Shown here piece after piece: positions 19,638 to 30,470 of a DNA stretch of 64,000 nucleotides. This stretch comes from VAZQ01 sp963840535 (GTDB taxonomy: Bacteria > Pseudomonadota > Alphaproteobacteria > Rhizobiales > Xanthobacteraceae). The notes under the pieces are model-generated. The model was not told where the DNA came from. It saw only the letters and a list, made by a program, of their open reading frames with translations, and searched no databases. Both the position numbers and the translations under genes were made by a program. Positions within the stretch are counted from its first letter, which is position 1; every line of letters starts with the position of its first letter. The stretch covers positions 1 to 64,000 of the forward strand of contig CAWIZJ010000063.1 of the NCBI GenBank assembly GCA_963840535.1, given 5' to 3'.

Positions 19638-20432
19638 ATGAGCACGCCTTGGCTCACTGTGACGCGCGGACAGGCGCCGCTTCTCGTCTCGTTCCCGCAC
19701 ACCGGCCTGAGCGTTCCCGCCGAGTGCGCAGCGGGTCTGGTGTCGTTTCCGCTCGCGCGCCACGATGCCGATCGGCACATCGACAAGCTTTACGGGTTCG
19801 CAGCGCAGCTCGGCGCCACCACCGTGCACACCGCCCTCTCGCGCACGGTCATCGACGTCAACCGTGATCCTTCGGGGGCCTCGCTCTATCCCGGACAGGC
19901 GACCACCGGACTGGTTCCGACCGAGACCTTCGACGGGCGGCCGCTCTACCGCGACGGCAAGGCGCCGACGCCGGATGAGATCGAGCGGCGCAAGACCGAC
20001 TACTTCGCGCCATATCACGCGGCGCTCGCCGAGGAGCTGGCGCGCCTGCGCACGCTGCACGAGCGGGTGGTGCTCTACGACTGCCATTCCATCCGCTCTG
20101 TCATCCCGCGCTTGTTCGCCGGCGAGCTGCCGGTCTTCAATATCGGCACCAACGACGGGAAATCATGCGATCCGACGCTAACCGAGCGGGTGGCGTCGCT
20201 CTGTGCCGCGAGCCGCTGGACGTACGTGGTCAACGGGCGCTTCAAGGGCGGCTGGATCACGCGCACCTATGGCCGGCCGGCCGACGGCGTACATGCCATC
20301 CAGATGGAGCTTGCGTTTCGCGGCTATCTTCCCGATGAAGGCGACCCGCCCCGTTGGGATCCGCAATTCGCCGCGCCGATCCAGCAAACCTTGCGGGCCG
20401 TGCTCGAAGCCTGCGTCGGATTTGCCGGCTAA
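19638..20432 (+). CDS. hutG: N-formylglutamate deformylase (HutG)
   Basis: Hydrolyses N-formyl-L-glutamate to glutamate and formate, the last step of the five-step histidine route; it needs HutF as partner. The 264-residue protein has SFPHTGLSVP near residue 19, ARHDADRHIDKLYGF near 43, TVIDVNRDPSGASLYPGQ, DCHSIRSVIPRLFAGELPVF near 153 and NIGTNDGKSCDP, the pattern of the formylglutamate amidohydrolase family with metal-binding His/Asp/Glu positions. ATG 19638 is the natural start (MSTPWLTVTRGQAPLLV). hutU follows after 28 nt. The frame is intact, unlike hutF/I/H. Confidence 0.93.
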   Translation: MSTPWLTVTRGQAPLLVSFPHTGLSVPAECAAGLVSFPLARHDADRHIDKLYGFAAQLGATTVHTALSRTVIDVNRDPSGASLYPGQATTGLVPTETFDGRPLYRDGKAPTPDEIERRKTDYFAPYHAALAEELARLRTLHERVVLYDCHSIRSVIPRLFAGELPVFNIGTNDGKSCDPTLTERVASLCAASRWTYVVNGRFKGGWITRTYGRPADGVHAIQMELAFRGYLPDEGDPPRWDPQFAAPIQQTLRAVLEACVGFAG

Positions 20433-20460
20433 GGCACCGGCGCTGCCATCGGGGAGCATC

Positions 20461-22128
<1,668 letters not shown>

Positions 22129-22137
22129 TGACCGGTC

Positions 22138-23258
22138 ATGCGGGTGCTGATCTGCGGCGGCGGGGTGATCGGGGCGGCGATTGCGTACTTCCTGACCCGT
22201 CGCGGCGTCGAGGTGACGGTCATCGAGCGCACCGGGATCGCGAACGCGGCGTCCGGAAAATCGGGCGGGTTCCTGGCGCTCGACTGGTGCGACGGCACGC
22301 CGCTCGAAGCTCTGGCGCGGCGCAGCTTTGCGCTTCACGCCAGCCTGCCGGAGGAGATCGGAGACGAATGGGGCTATCGCCGTCTCGCCGCATATGGCGG
22401 TTTCGCGCAGCGACGCGCGGACGTCGGCTCATCGTCGCGCGAGCCGCCGCGACATCGAATGGGTCTCCGACGGCGTCATCGTCGATCGCCGGCTGGGCTC
22501 GGCCGCGACCACCGCGCAAGTGCACCCCGCGGCGTTCACCTCGGGCTTGATGCGAGCCGCCGAGCGCCAGGCGCTACCCTACGGCATGGGGCAGGTTACC
22601 GGCCTGGCGCGCGACCGGAACAGCGGGCGTGTCGCCGGCGTCATCGTCGGCGGCGAGATCCTGGAAGGAGATGCAGTCGTCATCGCGATGGGTCCCTGGT
22701 CGGTCGCTGGCGGCGGCATGGCTCGAGCTTCCGGCGATCTTCGGCCTGAAAGGGCACAGCCTCGTGTTCGAGACGGGTCGTCAGGTTCCGCCCGAGGCGC
22801 TGTTTCTCGAATATCGGGAGGCGGACGGCGACATGCATGCGCCGGAAGTATTTCCGCGGCCCGACGGCACCACCTACGTATGCGGCATCTCGAGCGAAAG
22901 CCCGCTGCCCGTCGATCCCGCGGATGTCGCGCCCGATCCGGGGGCGATCGAGCGCCTGCACGCGATGTGTCGGGCGCTCTCGCCGCTGCTCGGCGAAGCC
23001 AGGGTGCTTGCGCGCCAGGCGTGCTATCGCCCGGTCGCGCGCGACGGCCTGCCGCTGATCGGGCGGATCGCCGGCGTCGAGAACGCCTATGTCGCGACCG
23101 GCCACAGCGTCTGGGGCATCCTCAACGCGCCCGCGACCGGGGAGGCGATGGCCGATCTGATCGTCGACGGCGCGGCAAGCATCGACCTCGCGCCCTTCGA
23201 TCCCGCCCGATTGCCGCCGCTCGATCCGGCACGCTTGCGGGCCGCGGCGACTGTAGGC
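22138..23258 (+). pseudogene. FAD-dependent oxidoreductase (DadA/glycine-oxidase type), frameshifted
   Basis: A flavoprotein of about 370 residues in three frames. The N-terminus MRVLICGGGVIGAAIAYFLT is a classical dinucleotide-binding fold with GGGVIG, followed by ASGKSGGFLALDWCDGTPLE. The next frame carries HPAAFTSGLMRAAERQALPY, and the last KGHSLVFETG, ARQACYRPVARDGLPLIGRI and YVATGHSVWGILNAPATGEA, the usual C-terminal FAD contact. Frame changes lie near 22430 and 22720. The stop is uncertain, about 23258, tail to tail with the SDR. Its position behind hutU suggests an amino-acid-related oxidation, but the substrate is unknown. Confidence 0.8.
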
Positions 23259-23261
23259 CGC

Positions 23262-24032
23262 TCATCGCCAGCCGCCGCCGCCGTTCACGTAGACCGTGTC
23301 GGCGGTCATGAACGGGCAGGCATCCGAGCACATGAACAGCACCAGCTCGCCGATCTCTTCGGGCTCGCCGAAGCGCTTCATCGGCACGTCGTCGAGGAAT
23401 TGCTGCACCAGTTCCGGCGAGGTCTGCGCCGCCGCCTGGAACGGCGTCCTGACCGGGCCCGGAGAGATCGAGAGGCAGCGAATCCCGAGCTGGGCGAACT
23501 CGCGCGCGACGCCCATCGTCATCGTCACCACGGCGCCCTTGGCCGCGGCGTAATGCACCGAGCTTCCCGGGCCTCCGCGCCGGTGCGCCATGCTCGCCAT
23601 GTTGACGATCACGCCGTGCCCGTTCTTCTGCATGTGCGGCAGGATCGCCTGCATGCAGTAGAACACGCCCTTCACGTTGAGCGCGAAGGTGTCGTCGAGG
23701 AGTGCGTCGTCGATGTCCAGGAATTTCGACCGGCGCAGCGCCGCGCCGGCCGAATTGAACTGGAATTCGATGGTCCCGAACTCGTCGATGGCGCGCCGGA
23801 CCATGTCGTCGACCTCGGCGCGCGAGGTGACGTCGGTCGCGAGCGCGAGCGCCTTGGCGCCGCGCGCGCCGACCTCTGCCGCGGTCTGTCGCGCTCCGTC
23901 GCGATCGATGTCGGCGCACACGACGTTGGCGCGCTCGCGCGCGAAGATCAGCGCGGTCGCCCGGCCGATGCCGCTTGCCGCGCCGGTGATGATGACGGTC
24001 TTTCCGGCAAAGAAATCCGGCGTCTTGGGCAT
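23262..24032 (-). CDS. Short-chain dehydrogenase/reductase
   Basis: NAD(P)-dependent oxidoreductase of 256 residues. Classical SDR features: TGAASGIG coenzyme loop near residue 16, CADIDRDG after strand two (an Asp that favours NAD), NSAGA near 88, MASMAHRRGG with the active-site Ser near 141, YAAAKG (catalytic Tyr and Lys) near 157 and SPGPVRTPF near 187. ATG 24032 is chosen because GAGGAG lies just before it and homology begins there. Upstream sequence is open in the same frame into the ABC ATPase 3' end, so the two may be a translationally coupled operon. Substrate unknown. Confidence 0.9.
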   Translation of the reverse strand: MPKTPDFFAGKTVIITGAASGIGRATALIFARERANVVCADIDRDGARQTAAEVGARGAKALALATDVTSRAEVDDMVRRAIDEFGTIEFQFNSAGAALRRSKFLDIDDALLDDTFALNVKGVFYCMQAILPHMQKNGHGVIVNMASMAHRRGGPGSSVHYAAAKGAVVTMTMGVAREFAQLGIRCLSISPGPVRTPFQAAAQTSPELVQQFLDDVPMKRFGEPEEIGELVLFMCSDACPFMTADTVYVNGGGGWR

Positions 24033-24087
24033 GGGTGGCTCCTCGTGTTTGGTCGATGCAGCGCCGGCAAGGCGCCGTGCTCGGTGC

Positions 24088-24873
24088 TCAATGCCCTGCG
24101 CCGCCAGCACGGCTTCGGCGCGAATCTCCTCGGTCAGCCGTGCCTTGAGCGCCGAGAATTCCGGGCTGGTCTTGATGGTGTAGTGGCGCGGATGCGGCAG
24201 GTCGATCGCGCAGGTCGGCCTTGATCCGTCCCGGCCGCGCCGTCATCACCACCACGCGCGAAGCCAGGAAGATCGCCTCCTCGATGTCGTGGGTGACGAA
24301 CAGCACGGTCTTGCGCTCGCGCTCCCAGATGCCCAGCAGGAGCTCCTGCATCAAGGCTCGCGTCTGGTTGTCGAGCGCGCCGAACGGCTCGTCGAGCAGA
24401 AGGATCGCGGGATCGTTGGCGAGCGCGCGGGCGATCGCGGTGCGCTGCTGCATCCCGCCGGAGAGCTGCTTGGGATAGTGGTGCTCGAAACCGACGAGGC
24501 CGACGCGTCCCAGCCATTCGCGCACCACCGCCGCGCGCCCTGTCGCCGGCACGCCCTTCTCGCGCAGCCCGAACGCGATGTTGTCCGCGACCGTCAGCCA
24601 AGGGAACAGGGTGTAGGACTGGAACACCATGCCGCGGTCGGGGCCGGCGCCGGCGACCGGCGTGCCGTCGAGCAGGATGCGGCCGGTGGTGGGCCGATCG
24701 AGCCCGGCCACGAGCCGCAGCAATGTCGACTTTCCGCAGCCGGATGGGCCGAGGATGGTCACGAAGTCGTTGTCGGCGACGGCGAGGTTGGTGGGCTCGA
24801 GCGCACGCGTCGGCGCGCCGCGGCGCACTCCCGGGAAGATGCGCGAGACGTTCTCGATGGCGAGCCTGCTCAC
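24088..24873 (-). CDS. Nitrate/sulfonate/taurine-type ABC transporter ATP-binding protein, frameshift near C-terminus
   Basis: Energises import for the adjacent permease. Walker A GPSGCGKST near residue 43, Q-loop MVFQSYTLFPWLTV near 83, signature LSGGMQQRTAIARAL near 137, Walker B ILLLDEPFGALD near 157 and H-loop FVTHDIEEA near 193 are all present. After RPGRIKADLR one extra base (near 24205) throws off the C-terminus. The conserved tail (LPHPRHYTIKTSPEFSALKA, RLTEEIRAE) is in another frame, which has no stop before the SDR start at 24032. The stop at 24088 is therefore probably not the natural one. It overlaps the permease by four bases. Confidence 0.88.
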   Translation of the reverse strand: MSRLAIENVSRIFPGVRRGAPTRALEPTNLAVADNDFVTILGPSGCGKSTLLRLVAGLDRPTTGRILLDGTPVAGAGPDRGMVFQSYTLFPWLTVADNIAFGLREKGVPATGRAAVVREWLGRVGLVGFEHHYPKQLSGGMQQRTAIARALANDPAILLLDEPFGALDNQTRALMQELLLGIWERERKTVLFVTHDIEEAIFLASRVVVMTARPGRIKADLRDRPAASAPLHHQDQPGILGAQGTADRGDSRRSRAGGAGH

Positions 24874-25643
24874 GCCAGGCTCCAGGGGAACAGGCGCCGG
24901 TTACCCCATTTGAACAGGAAGTCGGAGATCAGGCCGATCACGCCGATCACGATGATGCCGAAGATGATCTGGCCGGTGGCGAGCAGCGCCTGGCTGTCGA
25001 TGATCATGTGGCCGATGCCGGAGGAGGAGCCGATCAGCTCGGCGACGATCACGTAGGTCCAGGCCCAGCCGAGCACGAGCCGGAGAATTTCTGCGATGTC
25101 CGGAGCCGAGGCGGGGATCAGCACGCGCGCGAGAATGCCGCGGTCGCGGGCACCCAGCGTCATGGCGGCCTCCACCAGGTCGCGGCGCACGCTCGATACG
25201 GTGACCGCCACCATCAGCACGATCTGGAACACCGATCCGATGAAGATGACGAGCAGCTTCTGCAGCTCGCCGAGCCCGGCCCACAGGATCAGCAGCGGGA
25301 TGAAGGCGGAGGCCGGCAGGTAGCGGGCGAACGAGACGAACGGTTCGAGGAACGCTTCGATCGGCTTGTACGCGCCCATCAGGATGCCGACCGGCACGGC
25401 GACCAGCGCCGCCAGCACGAAGCCGCCGAGCACGCGCCAGATCGTGATCGCGATGTCGAACAGGAAGCCGTGCTTGGTCAACAGCAGCCAGCCTTCCTCG
25501 ACCATGGTGAAGGGATCGGCCAGGAAGGTCTTCGAGACAAAGCCGCCGAGGGTCGCGTAGCCCCAGGCGGCGAAAAAAAGGATGAAGAACAGGATGCCGA
25601 GGGCGACGCGGGCGGTGTTGGAGATGGGCGCGAGGGGCTTCAT
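24870..25643 (-). CDS. Nitrate/sulfonate/taurine-type ABC transporter permease
   Basis: Inner-membrane subunit of 257 residues with about six helices (for example ALGILFFILFFAAWGYATLG near residue 14). The cytoplasmic EAA-like loop EAAMTLGARDRGILARVLIP near 160 docks on the ATPase. WRVLGGFVLAALVAVPVGIL and the final IGVIGLISDFLFKWGNRRLF fit the SsuC/TauC family. It lies between the binding-protein gene (25809-26755) and the ATPase gene, with an ATGA overlap to the latter, forming a complete importer. The substrate cannot be told from sequence. ATG 25643 is used. Confidence 0.92.
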   Translation of the reverse strand: MKPLAPISNTARVALGILFFILFFAAWGYATLGGFVSKTFLADPFTMVEEGWLLLTKHGFLFDIAITIWRVLGGFVLAALVAVPVGILMGAYKPIEAFLEPFVSFARYLPASAFIPLLILWAGLGELQKLLVIFIGSVFQIVLMVAVTVSSVRRDLVEAAMTLGARDRGILARVLIPASAPDIAEILRLVLGWAWTYVIVAELIGSSSGIGHMIIDSQALLATGQIIFGIIVIGVIGLISDFLFKWGNRRLFPWSLA

Positions 25644-25808
25644 ATCATCGTAGCGCGGCTCGTCAGTCCGCAGCTCCGGACGCAGTCGATCCGTGTCGCT
25701 TCCATGGCGCGCGACGTCGCGGCGCGCTGGCTAGCGGACGTACCGTACGCCGCCGCAACTGTCGGACTCCATGCACGCACGCCCGCGCTCTACTGCGCTC
25801 GCTACCTC

Positions 25809-26755
25809 ACCGCACGAAACGCGTGTCGGCGAGCTTCGCGAGATCCGGAATCTGCTTGATCACGCCGGTCTCCATGCAGCAGCTCGGCCGCTTCCTTGTT
25901 GAAGGTCACGAACTCGCCGGTGAAGAACGTCCTGTTGGCGGCCTGGTCCTGCCAGCGCAGATACTTGGCCGAGTTGCCGAACTGCTCGCCCGACTGCTTC
26001 ACGTCGGCGCCCATGATCTCGTAGGATTTCGCCTGGTCGGTCTTGATCATCTCGAGCGCATCGAAGTAGCTCTTCGCCAGGGCCTTCACCGCCGCCTCGT
26101 TGTCGGCGATGAATTTCGGGGTGCAGCCGAACGTGTCCATCACCATCGGGTAGTCGAGCGTGGTGGCGATGATCTTGCCGGCCTCGGGCTTGGCGCGCAC
26201 TGCCGAGAGATAGGGCTCGTAGGTCATCGCGACGTCGTTCTGCCCGGCGATGAAGGCCTGTGCCGCCGCGGCCGGCTCGAGCGTGACGACGGTCACGTCC
26301 TTCACGGTAAGGCCGTTCTTCTTCAGGAACCAGGACAGCGTGAAATAGGGCGCGGTGCCGGGCGCGGAGGCGGCGACCTTCTTGCCCTTCACGTCCTTGA
26401 TCGAGGCGACGTCGTTGCGCACGACCATGCCGTCGGCGCCGTACGACTTGTCCATCTGGAACAGCTGGGTGGTAGCGACGCCGTTGGCATTCCAGACGAT
26501 CCACGTCTCCACCGTGGTCGCCGCGCATTGGATGTCGCCCGAGGCGATGGCGAGGTGCCGGCTTGCCTGCGGGATCTTCTTGATGGTCACGTCGAGGCCG
26601 TTCTTGGCAAAGATGCCGGCTTCCTTGGCAAGGGTGAGCGGCGCGAAGCCCGTCCATCCCGAGATCCCGATGGCGACCTTGGTGCCCTGCGCGGCGGCCG
26701 GCGCAGCAATGAGAGCTGCGGCGAGCGCAGCGGCGACAGTTCTGATCGATGTCAT
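25809..26755 (-). CDS. ABC transporter substrate-binding protein (NMT1/SsuA type), frameshift near C-terminus
   Basis: Periplasmic protein that feeds the permease and ATPase genes downstream. A cleavable signal peptide (TVAAALAAALIAAPAAAQ) is followed by KVAIGISGWTGFAPLTLAKE, GIFAKNGLDVTIKK, SGDIQCAATTVETW and GKKVAASAPGTAPYFTLSWF, the typical NMT1/THI5-like fold for nitrate, sulfonate or pyrimidine-precursor uptake. Near 25880 one extra C shifts the frame; the true tail GVIKQIPDLAKLADTRFVR ends at 25809 in another frame. About 315 residues when joined. A 165-nt gap separates it from the permease. Confidence 0.88.
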
Positions 26756-27151
26756 GACCTGCTCCGTCTCACGGAATGTGCATACTCATGGAAAGGGCAT
26801 GATTCATGCCAGCACGACGATACCGGGAAGTCAAATGTCGGCCGCAGACGCGCCCGCCACGGCTGCGTGCCGGGATGATGCCGGAGACGGCTGCCGGCGA
26901 TAGTTGATATCGTCTACTATCTTGTCTAGAGGTCGATCCATGGCTCGCAAGAGTGCGCTCATTCGCGCTGTCGCCCCGGGCGGGCGCCAGGTGCGCGGGC
27001 ATGGTCCGCGCTCGGTCAAGCGTCTCCTGTCCCAACGGTTGCTCGTGGTGGCCAAGATTGCGCAGGAGGCCCGCATCTTCATTCATCATGAGAACGTGCT
27101 GGCGGAAGGCCGCATCCGGCGGGCACGCCGAGCGAAACTCGGGAGGACGGA
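26756..27151. promoter_or_regulatory. 396-nt divergent control region with GTCTA direct repeat
   Basis: Separates the minus-strand importer from the plus-strand Bug gene. A direct repeat GTCTA-N7-GTCTA (26912-26916 and 26924-26928) sits in an AT-rich patch, a possible regulator site. Short frames on both strands (around 26941-27155 plus and 26831-27082 minus) have no recognisable motif. GGGAGGA at about 27140 is the ribosome site of the Bug gene. Confidence 0.4.
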
Positions 27152-28139
27152 ATGAATCGACGCGCTGTGATCTCGATGCTGTCCGTGGCGATCCTGTTTC
27201 CAGCGGCCGACACTGTGGTCTGACGCCGCCGGGGCACAAGGCTATCCGGCGCGGCCGATCAAGCTGGTCGTGCCGTTCCCGGCCGGAGGACCTGCCGACT
27301 TCTTCTCGCGTACGTTGGCGCACGGCCTCAGCGGCGATCTCGGGCAGCAGGTCGTCCTGGAGAACCGCACCGGCATGGGCGGCGCCACCGGCATCGATTC
27401 CGTCGCCAAGAGCCCGCCGGACGGATACACGATCGGGCTCAGCAGCGGCTCCGTGCTCTCGGCCCTCCCGTTCATGACCGGCAAGTTTCCATTCGATTGG
27501 CAGAAGGATCTCGCTCTCCTGACTCTGGTGGCGCGCGTGCGCGAAGTCCTGGTGGTGCATCCTTCGGTTCCGGTGAGCACGCTGCCGGAGCTCGTGGCCT
27601 ACGCAAAGGCCAATCCGCGCAAGATCAGCTTCGGCTCGGCCGGGACTGGAACCTTCACCCACCTCGCCGTCGAGCTCCTGAAGCTCGCCGCTCAGATCGA
27701 CGTCGTGCACGTGCCGTATCGCGGCGCGGCCCCGGCGGTGAAGGATCTGCTGGGCGGCCACATCCAGATGATCGTGCTCGATGTTCCGGTTCTGCTGCCG
27801 CATATCCGCTCGGGCGCGGTCAAGGCGCTGGCGGTGACGTCGGCGACGCGCACCGACGCCTTGCCCGACGTGCCGACGACCGGCGAGGCCGGCTTCAAGT
27901 CGGTGCTGTCGGACAACTGGTACGGGCTGGTGGCGCCCGCCGGCATGCCGGCCGACGTGGACGACAAGCTCCGCAAGGCAGCGAGCGGCACGCTGCGCTC
28001 CACCGAGTTGAGGAAGCATTTCGATACGCAGGATGCGGTGCCGTCGCCGTCGACCCCTGCCGAGTTCACCGCGTTCGTGCATGCGGAGCGGGCGAAGTGG
28101 GAGCCGGTCGTCAACGCGGTCGGAATCAAGCTGGATTGA
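27152..28139 (+). CDS. Bug/TctC-type solute-binding protein, frameshift in the signal region
   Basis: Periplasmic binding protein of the tripartite tricarboxylate transporter family, which captures organic acids. It starts MNRRAVISMLSVAILFPAA at 27152 after GGGAGG. One extra base near 27200 shifts the frame, and the mature part then reads YPARPIKLVVPFPAGGPADF, VVLENRTGMGGATG, SPPDGYTIGLSS, ISFGSAGTGTFTHLAVELLK and VHVPYRGAAPAVKDLLGGHI, all family hallmarks. No TctA/TctB genes are present, as is usual for orphan Bug proteins. The acyl-CoA genes that follow suggest a carboxylate ligand, which is inference. Confidence 0.9.
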
Positions 28140-28287
28140 AACGAGGTCAGGCCTGCAGCTTGCCATCAGTCTGATGTCGTCGTCGCGCACGTGCGGCAGG
28201 CACGCGGTGGCCGCAGGACGTTTCCATCGGCGTCAACCGCGGCGTTGAACGCCTCTCCCGGCTGGGCGGTCGAGTGGAAAAGGGCTG

Positions 28288-28413
28288 ATGTCCAAGCATC
28301 TGACCGAGCCTGCGTGCGTGGTGCGCATCCTGACGATGAACCGCCCCCATAAGAGCAATGCCCTCAACCACGCGCTCACCGGCGCGATGCTCGAGGGTCT
28401 GCGCAGGGGCTAG
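28288..28413 (+). pseudogene. N-terminal remnant of an enoyl-CoA hydratase
   Basis: Forty-one codons, ATG 28288 to TAG 28411-28413, reading MSKHLTEPACVVRILTMNRP and then HKSNALNHALTGAMLEGLRR. The pattern L-x-MNRP-x-K-x-NAL is the start of crotonase-fold proteins. The frame stops before the oxyanion-hole region and a CoA-transferase gene begins 13 nt later. It is a truncated copy, not a functional enzyme. A complete crotonase gene lies 1.2 kb downstream, so this may be the trace of a deletion or duplication. Confidence 0.75.
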
Positions 28414-28425
28414 ATCGTCCAGCGA

Positions 28426-29628
28426 GTGACCATGAAGCCGCTCGAGCACATCACCATCCTCGATCTCTCGCGTGTGCTGGCCGCCCCGTTCGCCAGCATG
28501 ATCATGGCCGAGCTCGGTGCGACCGTGATCAAGGTCGAGGAGCCCGGCAGAGGTGACGAGACGCGCACATTCGAGCCGTTCGTGGAGCGGGGCGGCTCCA
28601 GCGAGAGCGCGTATTACTTCGCCTGCAATCGCGGCAAGCAGTCGGTTACGGTCAATCTGCGTTCCGGCGACGGGCAGGAGATCATCCGCGGTCTGGCGCG
28701 CGGCGCCGACGTCTTTCTGGAGAATTTTCCGGTCGGCACGCTCGCGCGTTACGGACTCGACTACCCGGCGGTCCGTTCCGTGAACCCGCGCATCGTCTAT
28801 CTCTCCTGCACCGGGTTCGGGCAGAGCGGCCCATTCGCGCAACGCAAGGGCTACGATACCGTGTTCCAGGCCATGGGCGGAATCATGGGTCTCACCGGCG
28901 AGCGCGGCGGTGCGCCGGTCAAGCCCGGGCTGCCGGTGGCCGACCTGACATCGGGGCTGTGGGTCGCGATCGCGATGCTGGCGGCACTGCAAGGACGGGC
29001 GGCAACCGGGCAAGGTTGTCACGTCGATTTCTCCATGCTCGATGGCCAGATAGCCCTGTTGACGGTGGCCGCGGCGCGCTATTTCGCACTCGGCGAGGTG
29101 CCGCCGCGGCTCGGCACCGAGCATCCCGGCCGCGTTCCCTCGGCGAGCTTCCAATGCGCGGACGGGGGATACCTCCACATCACGGCGAGCGATCAGCATT
29201 GGCTGCCGCTCTGCCGCGTGCTCGGGCTCGCCGAATGGGGCGACGATCCGGAGCTGCAGGGCAACAGCGGGCGGGTGCGACGCCGTGACGAGGTCATGAC
29301 GAAGCTCGCCGGCGCTATCGCGATGCGCAGACGGGGTGAGCTCGGCGCCGCGCTCGACGCCGTCGGCGTACCGCAAGGTCCGGTGCGCACGATCGATGAG
29401 ATCCTGAGCGACCGGCACGCTGCGGCGCGCGGCCTGGTCGAACGATTCGTGCATCCGCGCGTCGGCGAGTTTCCGGCGCTACGCACACCGTTGAAGTTCG
29501 AGGGATGGGAAGACCCCGTGAGCCAGCGCCCGCCCTTGCTCGGCGAGCATACCGAAGCAGTGCTGGCGGAGCGGCTCGGGCTTTCGCGCGCACGCATCGC
29601 AGAGCTCAGAGAGGCGAAGGCGATATGA
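28426..29628 (+). CDS. CaiB/BaiF family (class III) CoA-transferase
   Basis: Moves CoA between carboxylic acids without ATP. The 400-residue protein shows LDLSRVLAAPFASMIMAELG near residue 12, VIKVEEPGRGDETR near 35, YYFACNRGKQSVTVNL, GFGQSGPFAQRKGYD near 142, and LPVADLTSGLWVAIAMLAAL, where the Asp is the family's catalytic residue (about 171). The C-terminus has RPPLLGEHTEAVLAE. GTG 28426 or ATG 28432 are both possible starts. The stop overlaps the ATG of the next gene by four bases, so it is co-transcribed with an enoyl-CoA hydratase. Substrate unknown; a Bug protein upstream may supply it. Confidence 0.93.
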   Translation: MTMKPLEHITILDLSRVLAAPFASMIMAELGATVIKVEEPGRGDETRTFEPFVERGGSSESAYYFACNRGKQSVTVNLRSGDGQEIIRGLARGADVFLENFPVGTLARYGLDYPAVRSVNPRIVYLSCTGFGQSGPFAQRKGYDTVFQAMGGIMGLTGERGGAPVKPGLPVADLTSGLWVAIAMLAALQGRAATGQGCHVDFSMLDGQIALLTVAAARYFALGEVPPRLGTEHPGRVPSASFQCADGGYLHITASDQHWLPLCRVLGLAEWGDDPELQGNSGRVRRRDEVMTKLAGAIAMRRRGELGAALDAVGVPQGPVRTIDEILSDRHAAARGLVERFVHPRVGEFPALRTPLKFEGWEDPVSQRPPLLGEHTEAVLAERLGLSRARIAELREAKAI

Positions 29629-30374
29629 ACCTGACCACGATCGTTTATGGCGCCGCCGACGGTGTCGCCACCATCACTCTCAACCGGCCGGAAAGCCGCA
29701 ATGCACTCAACAGGGCAATGTGCGAGGACCTGGTTGCGGCAACCGCGGCGGCGGCGGCCGACCCAGAGCTGCGACTGGTGCTCCTGCGCGCGAACGGGCC
29801 GGTGTTCTGCGCCGGCGCCGACCTCAAGGAACGCAAGGGAATGAGCGTCGACGAGGTGCGCAACCGGCGGCTGCGGGGGTTCGCCGCCTATGGTGCGTTG
29901 GAGAGCCTGCCGATGCCGGCGGTGGCGGTGGTGCACGGGGCGGCGATCGGATCGGGATGCGAGATCGCCGCGGCCTGCGACTTCATCGTGGCGACTCCGG
30001 AGGCGACGTTCTCCACGCCCGAGGCGCTGTGGGGCACGGTCGGCGCTACCCAGCGGCTTCCGCGTGTGCTCGGCAAGCGACTGGCGAAGGACCTGATGTT
30101 CACCGGGCGCAAGTTGACTGCCGAGGAGGCGAGGGTGGCCGGCCTGGTCACGCGCGTCGTCCCGGCGGACCAGCTCTCCGCTGCGCTGGCCGAGATCATC
30201 GAGACCGTTTCCAAGGGCTCGGTCGCGGGATTGCGCCAAGCCAAGCGCTGCATCGACCATGGGCTCGAGCTCGATCCGCGCGGAGCGCTCGCGGTCGAGG
30301 TGCTCGCCATCGAGGAGAACCTCGCGCAGGACGACTGGCGCACTCGCATGGCCCGCTTTCGGGGCTCGACATGA
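29625..30374 (+). CDS. Enoyl-CoA hydratase/isomerase family protein
   Basis: Crotonase-fold enzyme of 249 residues. ITLNRPESRNALNRAMCEDL lies near residue 16, the oxyanion-hole segment LLRANGPVFCAGADLKERKG near 52 and the second one VVHGAAIGSGCEIAAACDFI near 101, then TPEATFSTPEALWGTVGATQ near 124. The conserved first Glu (TPEALWG) is present, while the usual second Glu position lies in an atypical GTVGATQRLPR. The start at 29625 overlaps the CoA-transferase stop, so the pair probably act in sequence on the same acyl-CoA. Exact substrate unknown. Confidence 0.92.
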   Translation: MNLTTIVYGAADGVATITLNRPESRNALNRAMCEDLVAATAAAAADPELRLVLLRANGPVFCAGADLKERKGMSVDEVRNRRLRGFAAYGALESLPMPAVAVVHGAAIGSGCEIAAACDFIVATPEATFSTPEALWGTVGATQRLPRVLGKRLAKDLMFTGRKLTAEEARVAGLVTRVVPADQLSAALAEIIETVSKGSVAGLRQAKRCIDHGLELDPRGALAVEVLAIEENLAQDDWRTRMARFRGST

Positions 30375-30470
30375 GCTGGATGCCGGGAACGCTCGGTGCG
30401 AGGCGCGCAACGCTCGGCGTGCGGCGGGGTGACTGCGTCCAGTCACCCAAGGGGCGAGCGCGGGGTTCGA

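Noticed and set aside
26769..28190. A 473-codon minus-strand frame over the Bug gene at 27152
   Set aside because: It is antisense to a clear Bug protein and shows no domain of its own.
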